A stretch of 44,595 nucleotides of DNA. It comes from Acidobacteriaceae bacterium (lineage in GTDB: Bacteria > Acidobacteriota > Terriglobia > Terriglobales > Acidobacteriaceae). Made by a program: the position numbers and the translations under genes. This document shows, piece by piece, positions 40,445-44,595 of the stretch. The notes beneath the pieces are model-generated. The model was not told the origin of the DNA, did no database searches, and worked only from the letters and a program-made list of their open reading frames with translations. Numbering within the stretch: position 1 is the first letter of the stretch; the number at the start of each line of letters is the position of its first letter. The stretch spans positions 1 through 44,595 of the forward strand of contig PMHC01000083.1 in the NCBI GenBank assembly GCA_003156495.1, given 5' to 3'.

Positions 40445-41434
40445 ATGGCGGGAAAATCTCGAATTGAAATTTATGAGCGGAAACTGCGGGTAAGGGGATG
40501 GTCCGCAGCGGGGCTCTCAATCAAAGAAATCGCCGCAAAAGAGAATGTGCCCGTATGCGTAATCCGATACGATCTTTCGCGATCCTATTGGCCCAAGCCA
40601 AATCCTCCTCTCTCTGCCTACGAGAGGGAAAAACGCTATATTCTGAAGCATCCTGAAAGAGTGAAGAGGCAAAATGCGCGGAACAACCAGAAACTAGCCG
40701 AATCTCATGCGCAGAGAAAAGCACAGGGACTCTGTGTTTTGTGTGGGAGTCCGTCGCGTCCCGGGAAGGTCTATTGCCGCAAATGCAGCGTTCGCACAAC
40801 TGATGCCGTCCTGAAATTTTTACTGAAAAATAAATCGCCTATTCCATATTCTCCCGGAGCTGAACATTCTCCGCGCTCCGCAGAAATCATCGATACCATC
40901 AAGGATGCCTTCGGGGATCTTTGGGATGTGCGCGAGCGCCGCGCCACTTCGCACGGCTTTGTGCTGGAATTCGGATGGCCCTCTGGCGCTCCGCGAGGGC
41001 GTGGAGGGTGCGGAGGCCCGCGCCTGATTCCAACCAGGCCGCTAATTTCCTGGTGGAAGCGCCACCGGCTCGAACGTGATGGCAGCAATTTCAATTTGCC
41101 CGCATCCCGAACAGCCCTGAAAAAGCTGCGGCACATTCTCGGATTTGATTTCTATCAAGATTATGCTCATTTCTGGATTCAACACCTCGACGATATGATG
41201 CAGCTTTCCGAGGCTGCTTTTGCACGGAAGTACACTTTGCAGCCCAGCAAAGTAAGCGAAATGCGTATTAGGCTATTTGGCCGCAAGCTGAGGCTCAATG
41301 GATGGTGGCGCGAGGATACTGCTCATTCGCTGCTAATCTCAGATCTTCCTCACGCTTTCGTTGCCGAGAAACTTAGTATTTCGATTGGAGCATCCTCCCG
41401 CTTGCGCTCACTTCTTAAGCGCGGACTCCTCTAA
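40445..41434 (+). CDS. Large unknown DNA-binding-like protein with zinc finger
   Basis: A 329-residue basic protein. Residues 1-40 look like a homeodomain-like HTH (RKLRVRGWSAAGLSIKEIAAKENVP), followed by a zinc motif around residues 98-117 (GLCVLCGSPSRPGKVYCRKC, CxxC then CxxC), and a C-terminal part (about 250-329) with a second HTH-like region (LSEAAFARKYTLQPSKVSEMRI, quoted by its ends). No nuclease motif such as HNH is complete. The ATG at 40445 is chosen because it follows the Gly-rich run that is unlikely to be coding. It starts after a terminator and so may have its own weak promoter. Possibly a regulator of the acidic gene or a nucleic-acid factor. Confidence 0.55.
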   Translation: MAGKSRIEIYERKLRVRGWSAAGLSIKEIAAKENVPVCVIRYDLSRSYWPKPNPPLSAYEREKRYILKHPERVKRQNARNNQKLAESHAQRKAQGLCVLCGSPSRPGKVYCRKCSVRTTDAVLKFLLKNKSPIPYSPGAEHSPRSAEIIDTIKDAFGDLWDVRERRATSHGFVLEFGWPSGAPRGRGGCGGPRLIPTRPLISWWKRHRLERDGSNFNLPASRTALKKLRHILGFDFYQDYAHFWIQHLDDMMQLSEAAFARKYTLQPSKVSEMRIRLFGRKLRLNGWWREDTAHSLLISDLPHAFVAEKLSISIGASSRLRSLLKRGLL

Positions 41435-41444
41435 GCTCCGCCGC

Positions 41445-41506
41445 GCCCTGCCTTGGGCAAGCGGTGCGTCCCTGGGTGGTACCAGGGGGCCGGTACGTAA
41501 CCCGGC
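41445..41506 (+). ncRNA. Three tandem stem-loops before transposase-like gene
   Basis: GCCC/GGGC (41445-41458), CCCTGG/CCAGGG (41470-41487, 6-nt loop) and GCCGG/CCGGC (41489-41506, 8-nt loop) follow each other in the 87-bp gap before the zinc-ribbon gene. The last ends just upstream of its ribosome site (AGAAGG). They could be a leader RNA, a terminator pair without a T-run, or an insertion-element end. No known RNA family was recognised. Confidence 0.5.
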
Positions 41507-41521
41507 AGAAGGTTTCCAGCC

Positions 41522-41959
41522 ATGAGTAAAAGCACAATCAGCACATTCGAGCTTTTCCAAATGTTCCCAGACGAGGATACGGCGCGGACATACCTTGAGG
41601 CCCTTTTATGGCCAAACGGTGCAGTATGCCCAACTTGCGCTAGCAGCGACCGCATAACGCCACGCCGACAGGGTTTTTATCGTTGCAACGCCTGCCAGAT
41701 TGATTTTACGATCCGTACTGGAACCATCTTTGAGCGTTCGCACATCCCTTTGCATAAATGGCTATATGCGATGTATTTGCTCGTTACGGCCCGCAAGGGG
41801 ATATCCTCCATGCAGCTTGCCAAAGAAATCGGGATTACCCAAAAATCGGCATGGTTTATGGTCAGTCGTCTCCGCGAGGCTTGCGCAGGGGAGTTGGAAA
41901 AGCTGCAAGGGACGGCGGTTGACGGCAAGCGTTTGACCTACGCGAGGTTGATCCAATGA
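41522..41959 (+). CDS. IS1595/ISXO2-type transposase N-terminal domain protein, no catalytic domain
   Basis: A 145-residue protein identical in pattern to the N-terminal part of IS1595-family transposases: STFELFQMFPDEDTARTYLE, a zinc ribbon CPTCASSDRITPRRQGFYRCNAC (quoted by its ligands CPTC and CNAC), then IRTGTIFERSHIPLHKWLYA and GISSMQLAKEIGITQKSAWF (HTH). The DDE catalytic part that normally follows (VEADETYIGG-like) is missing; the frame ends in VDGKRLTYARLIQ and its stop overlaps the next start (ATGA). So it is either a decayed insertion element or a domesticated DNA-binding domain used by the phage; the clean end and operon-like overlap favour domestication. Confidence 0.75.
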   Translation: MSKSTISTFELFQMFPDEDTARTYLEALLWPNGAVCPTCASSDRITPRRQGFYRCNACQIDFTIRTGTIFERSHIPLHKWLYAMYLLVTARKGISSMQLAKEIGITQKSAWFMVSRLREACAGELEKLQGTAVDGKRLTYARLIQ

Positions 41960-42096
41960 CCAAGCCACCCGAAATACTCAATAAGATGGCCGATTTGGTC
42001 CTTGCCTATCGGCCACCCTCAAAGGTCAAGCCACCGCGCAAGCGGAAGATCGCAGCGAGTCGGCAAGTCAAAGAAAACAAACAGAACGGGAGTTAA
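41956..42096 (+). CDS. Small basic protein coupled to the zinc-ribbon gene
   Basis: A 46-residue frame starting MTKPPEILNKMADLV, then LAYRPPSKVKPPRKRKIA, Lys/Arg/Pro-rich towards the end. The ATG overlaps the stop of the zinc-ribbon protein (ATGA). A basic tail of this sort fits nucleic-acid binding. I believe similar short basic proteins accompany such transposase genes in other genomes, but this is from memory and not verified. Confidence 0.5.
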   Translation: MTKPPEILNKMADLVLAYRPPSKVKPPRKRKIAASRQVKENKQNGS

Positions 42097-42114
42097 GTAT
42101 GTAATTCCCGTAAA

Positions 42115-42381
42115 TTGCCTGATTTTGGGCATTGCGATGTCTGTGGCGCACCGGCGAATACACTTACTTATGACAGCACGGTGAGCATCCGGTTCGATGA
42201 TGTTTTTGAGTACCCTGCAAAACTCGAATCACGAGTCGAAAAACACTTTTGCGAAGAGCATCGACGCCCTGGGAATTTATCCTTCCTGCGCGAAAGCAAA
42301 GAGGCTTATCTTGCTCGCCTTCTAGCTGCCGATCCCCCTCCAAATGAGGCGAAACTCGATCGCCGAAACAGAAATATATAA
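42115..42381 (+). CDS. Small zinc-binding protein at the right end
   Basis: An 88-residue protein with TTG start at 42115. CDVCGAP near the start and KHFCEEHRRPG in the middle form a CxxC...CxxH zinc site; the C-terminus is helical and charged. The region before it carries ACGGGA/TCCCGT as an inverted repeat (42083-42109 area). It is the last supported gene before the right prophage end. Start codon is uncertain. Confidence 0.5.
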   Translation: MPDFGHCDVCGAPANTLTYDSTVSIRFDDVFEYPAKLESRVEKHFCEEHRRPGNLSFLRESKEAYLARLLAADPPPNEAKLDRRNRNI

Positions 42382-42605
42382 ATTTTCATAGTTCCGCTGG
42401 ATGGCAGTTGGATTTCGAGCTTTTTGAATGCCTTTTGGGGTAGTTCCGCTGGATGCTTATAATGCAAATATCCGCTTGTGGTGCGAGTAAACGGAGTTTT
42501 CCACATTTGCCATTCCTTATCTATTTTGTTCCAACGGAACACTTCCGTTGGATTTTTACGGATAATCAATAACTTACGGTCCAAATCCAGCGGAAGTACG
42601 GCGAG
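42382..42605. repeat. TTCCGYTGGAT repeat cluster near the right end
   Basis: An AT-rich region with several copies of one motif. TAGTTCCGCTGGATG occurs twice exactly (42389-42403 and 42441-42455). A third copy lies inverted at 42585-42598 (ATCCAGCGGAAGTA), a fourth at 42543-42553 (TTCCGTTGGAT), and a fifth, inverted, at 42531-42539; the last two form the perfect palindrome CCAACGGAA-CAC-TTCCGTTGG. The motif was not found at the left end. Possibly binding sites for a phage regulator or for transposase accessory contacts. A leftward frame of 102 codons crosses this area but is not accepted as a gene. Confidence 0.65.
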
Positions 42606-42702
42606 TTGTGACATATAATCCCGGTATTCTGGCTTGCGATTTTTGCTGTGGAAAAATGCGTCTGACCCGCGTCAGGACCGCGAAATCCGCGGTAGACTTC
42701 CA
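42606..42702 (-). repeat. Right prophage end
   Basis: GTTGTGACATATAATCCCGGTA (42605-42626, quoted by its halves GTTGTGACA and CCCGGTA) is an inverted match to the left-end repeats: on the other strand TACCGGGATTATATGTCACA against TGCCGGAATTACATGTCACA, 16 of 20 identical. The proposed terminal CA lies at 42701-42702. Between them are two short hairpins, CTGAC/GTCAG (42662-42675) and ACCGCG/CGCGGT (42676-42692), which might instead be the host recX terminator if the element ended nearer 42626. Confidence 0.55.
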
Positions 42703-42707
42703 CACCC
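42703..42707. repeat. Candidate target-site duplication, right copy (CACCC)
   Basis: CACCC directly after a CA at 42701-42702, equal to the pentamer before the TG at 196 on the left. Joining the flanks without the second copy leaves about 74 bp between recX and alaS, a normal intergenic length. Confidence 0.45.
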
Positions 42708-42740
42708 CACCAATGACACGTAAATATTGGAGTCACATCG

Positions 42741-43298
42741 TCACGCCTCGTGGGATTCGGTGTCGAGATTGTCCAGCGCCGTCAGCGATTCGTCGGGCAC
42801 ATCCCATTGGCGGAGGAGCTTGTAAATGATGCCGGTGGAGAAGCCGGCGGTGAGCAGACGGCGCATTACGCGCGCGGTTTCTTTCTCGTTAGTGGGCCGG
42901 GCGATGCGTTTGCGCTCCAGATAGGCGCGGGCCAGGGCGGCCTCGTCGGTTTGGCCATAGCGAGCGTCGAGGGCCTCGGCGATCAGCTCCGAGCCGACGC
43001 CTTTTTGCTGAAGATCCTGACGCACGCGGCGCACGCCGAGCTTGTCGTTTTGTTGGCGCAAGCGAGCGTAGGTTTCCGCGTAGGCCGCATCGTCCAGGTA
43101 GCCGTAATCCTTGAGCCGCGCGACGACGGCCGTCATCGCAGCTTCGCCGCTTTCGCCCGGCTCGACACGGCGGCCCATCAACCGGCGTAGTTCGGACTCT
43201 GTGCGCATCTGCCGGCCCAGCGAGCGCACGGCGTACTCGTAGAGTCCCGCCTCGTTGAGAAAGGCGCGCGGCTTGCCGGATTTGCGAGAAAATTCCAT
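42741..43298 (-). CDS. recX: Regulatory protein RecX
   Basis: A 185-residue RecX protein, which binds RecA filaments and holds back recombination and the SOS response in the cytoplasm. Typical three-helix repeats are visible: YAVRSLGRQMRTESELRRLMGRR, VVARLKDYGYLDDAAYAETYARLR and LGVRRVRQDLQQKGVGSELI (each quoted in part). Length is usual for the family. The gene is complete and reads towards the prophage, whose proposed end is only 38 bp behind the recX stop, so the insertion left the frame intact. Normally alaS would follow on the same strand. Confidence 0.93.
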   Translation of the reverse strand: MEFSRKSGKPRAFLNEAGLYEYAVRSLGRQMRTESELRRLMGRRVEPGESGEAAMTAVVARLKDYGYLDDAAYAETYARLRQQNDKLGVRRVRQDLQQKGVGSELIAEALDARYGQTDEAALARAYLERKRIARPTNEKETARVMRRLLTAGFSTGIIYKLLRQWDVPDESLTALDNLDTESHEA

Positions 43299-43303
43299 AC
43301 GGC

Positions 43304-43720
43304 CTACTCCAGCGGAATTAAAAGATGGAAAGGTCGGTTCCGCCGCCAGCGATAGTGCTTGAAATCGCTATCCAATGTAAGGATATCGCCGGTATCGAGT
43401 TCATCGGCCATTTGAATCAAACAGGCGTCGGCGAAATCCGCGGGAAGATCGGCGTATTTGCGCAAACTGGCGGCCACCTGCGATACCGAACGTGTCAACT
43501 GAAAAGGAATCTGGAAGGAGCCATTGGTCACATTCGCCAATACTGCTTCGGGCGCGCCATAAATCCCCTGCAGCAAATAGCAGCTTTCGGCGATGACAGC
43601 CTCGCAAGTGACCAATGGGGGCTGCAAATCTGTGAGCGCAACGCGGCAACGGCCGTGATTTTTATCGCGCCGGTCAAGCCAACCGACAATCGCGCTGGTA
43701 TCAAGAAGAACAGGGGGCAC
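43304..43720 (-). CDS. vapC: VapC-type PIN-domain toxin ribonuclease
   Basis: A 138-residue PIN-domain protein. The acidic catalytic residues lie at the usual places: Asp in LLDTSAIVGWLD, Glu in VIAESCYLL, Asp in FADACLIQMADEL, and Asp in ILTLDSDFKHY. It is expected to cut RNA (tRNA or rRNA) when released from its antitoxin. GTG start at 43720 right behind the antitoxin stop, so the pair is translated together. It ends 5 bp before recX begins and may be co-transcribed with it. Confidence 0.88.
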   Translation of the reverse strand: MPPVLLDTSAIVGWLDRRDKNHGRCRVALTDLQPPLVTCEAVIAESCYLLQGIYGAPEAVLANVTNGSFQIPFQLTRSVSQVAASLRKYADLPADFADACLIQMADELDTGDILTLDSDFKHYRWRRNRPFHLLIPLE

Positions 43721-43721
43721 T

Positions 43722-43997
43722 TTAGTGCCCCATTGCTTTGCGGCGCGTTTTTCCGCCGGGCATCGAACTGCGTCCGAAGCCAGCCAGATGTTTCTTGTTA
43801 GAAGCCAGATCCGTAATTCCGGAGTCGAATTCGCCTAGACCAATGATTTGAATGGGATGGGACGGCTCTACGCTTTTGTCGAGCAGATGAATGCCCTCGC
43901 GCACCACTTTGGACGTACTCCAGCCAAGCCGCTTTGCCACGCGGGAAAGCGTCGCCTGCGTCTCGGAATCCAATCGCGCCTGTACGGTCGTGCCCAT
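43722..43997 (-). CDS. vapB: VapB-type antitoxin, ribbon-helix-helix
   Basis: A 91-residue protein whose N-terminus is a ribbon-helix-helix DNA-binding domain: TVQARLDSETQATLSRVAKRLG, STSKVVREGIHLLDK (quoted in part). The C-terminal half (GLGEFDSGITDLASNKK, then Gly/Arg/Lys-rich) should wrap the toxin. It binds the palindrome at 44002-44038 just upstream of its start, giving autoregulation. The gene is the first of the pair, as usual for VapBC. Confidence 0.85.
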   Translation of the reverse strand: MGTTVQARLDSETQATLSRVAKRLGWSTSKVVREGIHLLDKSVEPSHPIQIIGLGEFDSGITDLASNKKHLAGFGRSSMPGGKTRRKAMGH

Positions 43998-44001
43998 GAA
44001 T

Positions 44002-44038
44002 CTAATGTACTACATATTTAAATTTTGTAGTACATTAG
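44002..44038 (-). promoter_or_regulatory. Operator palindrome of the vapBC pair
   Basis: CTAATGTACTAC (44002-44013) and GTAGTACATTAG (44027-44038) form a perfect 12-bp inverted repeat with a 13-bp AT spacer, directly upstream of the antitoxin start. This is the classic layout of an autoregulatory ribbon-helix-helix operator. The AT-rich spacer probably contains the promoter -10. Confidence 0.75.
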
Positions 44039-44042
44039 GCCG

Positions 44043-44595
44043 CTATTTTCCCTGATCTCTCGTTCCCTGTTTCGTCCACTGGTCCACCCAATCGTTGACG
44101 GTTTTGTACCAGAGCTGCGAATTTTGCGGCTTGAGCACCCAATGGCCCTCGTCGGGGAAATAAAGCATTTTTGACGGCACGCCGAGCCGCTGCAGGGTGG
44201 TGAAAAGCTGAAAGCCCTCGGAGACGTCGAGCCGGTAGTCGAGCTGGCCGTGGACAACCAGCGTGGGCGTGTGAAAGTTTTTGGCCGAGAGCATGGGCGA
44301 CCACTTGCGGAAGGGATTTTCCGAGTCCGGCTTGCCGTAATAATCCCAAGGGCGGCCGCTAAACTCCCACTCGTTGAACCATAATTCTTCGGTTGAGCCG
44401 TAGGCCGATTCGGGATTGAACATGCCGTCATGCGAGACGATGCACTTGAAGCGGTTGGTGTGGCCCAGAATCCAGTTGGCCATGTAGCCGCCGTAGCTGG
44501 CACCGAGCGCGCACTCGCGCGACTTGTCGATGAAGGGGAATTTGCGCTCGGCGGCGTCGAGGCCTTCCATCAGATCGGTGAAGGGCTTGCCGCCC
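44043..44595 (-). CDS. S9-family peptidase (prolyl oligopeptidase type), C-terminal part
   Basis: The C-terminal 184 codons of an alpha/beta-hydrolase peptidase of family S9; the start lies outside the window. The catalytic triad is visible: Ser in GASYGGYMAN, Asp in HGQLDYRLD, His in PDEGHWVLKP. Such enzymes cleave short proline-containing or acylated peptides, often in the periplasm. The stop is at 44043, close to the vapBC operator, and the gene has the same direction as vapBC and recX. Not part of the prophage. Confidence 0.9.
   Translation of the reverse strand, partial: GGKPFTDLMEGLDAAERKFPFIDKSRECALGASYGGYMANWILGHTNRFKCIVSHDGMFNPESAYGSTEELWFNEWEFSGRPWDYYGKPDSENPFRKWSPMLSAKNFHTPTLVVHGQLDYRLDVSEGFQLFTTLQRLGVPSKMLYFPDEGHWVLKPQNSQLWYKTVNDWVDQWTKQGTRDQGK

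Larger units (their letters stand above)
196..42702. mobile_element. Mu-like transposable siphophage prophage
   Basis: The segment carries a MuA-type DDE transposase, a MuB-type ATPase, gp16-family protein, and a Mu-type head block (gp26 to gp30, I, gp36, G, gp37), with a non-contractile tail module. It interrupts the host pair recX/alaS. The boundaries proposed here rest on a TG start at 196, a CA end at 42702, and a 5-bp direct repeat CACCC immediately outside each (191-195 and 42703-42707), the size of target duplication Mu makes. Inside the ends lie TGTCACA-type inverted repeats. All modules look intact and no frameshift was seen, so the prophage may be functional. The exact ends are an inference; the element itself is certain. 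Confidence 0.9.

Noticed and set aside
42306..42614. A minus-strand frame of 102 codons over the right-end repeat cluster
   Set aside because: It overlaps the end of the plus-strand zinc protein gene, lies over DNA repeats that fall in different reading frames, and has only a weak ribosome site. Its Trp-containing middle is not typical of noise, so a conserved homologue would reverse this.
206..42634. Alternative target duplication TGGCT (206-210 and 42630-42634)
   Set aside because: It would leave ends that are neither TG nor CA and are of unequal distance to the shared repeat. CACCC with TG/CA fits better, though not proven.
1..44595. CRISPR array
   Set aside because: No run of regularly spaced repeats with unique spacers was found; the right-end repeats are irregular in spacing and orientation.

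Overview
The window is a chromosomal segment of a moderately GC-rich bacterium. Almost all of it is one Mu-like transposable prophage of about 42.5 kb, inserted between recX (42741-43298) and alaS (start at 154), genes that normally sit next to each other in the recA-recX-alaS neighbourhood. The host flanks are the first 51 codons of alaS on the left; on the right are recX, a VapBC-type toxin-antitoxin pair and the C-terminal end of an S9-family peptidase. The style of the host genes fits Acidobacteriota, but this is an impression and was not tested.

The prophage has two divergent halves. Leftward, from the repressor at about 30.27 kb to about 1.27 kb, run the repressor, a small membrane protein, a D12-type adenine methylase, a lysis region (glucosaminidase, holin/lipoprotein-like protein, papain-like protein), the Mu-type packaging and head block (gp25- to gp30-like, I, DUF2190 decoration, major capsid, gp36, G, gp37), then a siphovirus-type tail (tail tube, assembly proteins, tape measure, DUF2460/DUF2163-like proteins, large tip protein, fibre). 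There is no contractile sheath, so the virion is probably B3/D3112-like and not Mu-like. Rightward, from 30.38 to about 42.4 kb, run a Ner-like HTH protein, a CII-like regulator, the MuA-type DDE transposase, the MuB-type ATPase, and a long series of small early genes. Many of these are small zinc-binding or winged-helix proteins; a gp16-family protein lies late in the series.

The control region between the halves holds a strong rightward sigma70 promoter with a perfect 16-bp palindrome over its spacer and -10, and a second half-match palindrome 29 bp away. The repressor is of the self-cleaving S24 (CI/LexA) type, so induction by the SOS response is likely. A second strong promoter, overlapped by a 15-bp inverted repeat and followed by its own terminator, drives a very acidic 117-residue protein at 40030-40383. 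This is a good candidate accessory (moron or anti-defence) gene.

End structure: TGTCACA-type repeats lie at both ends, and a TG...CA pair flanked by CACCC on each side suggests exact boundaries at 196 and 42702. A PAP2-family membrane protein gene lies just inside the left end in the position of a moron. The last 350 bases before recX hold a cluster of TTCCGYTGGAT repeats and no convincing gene.
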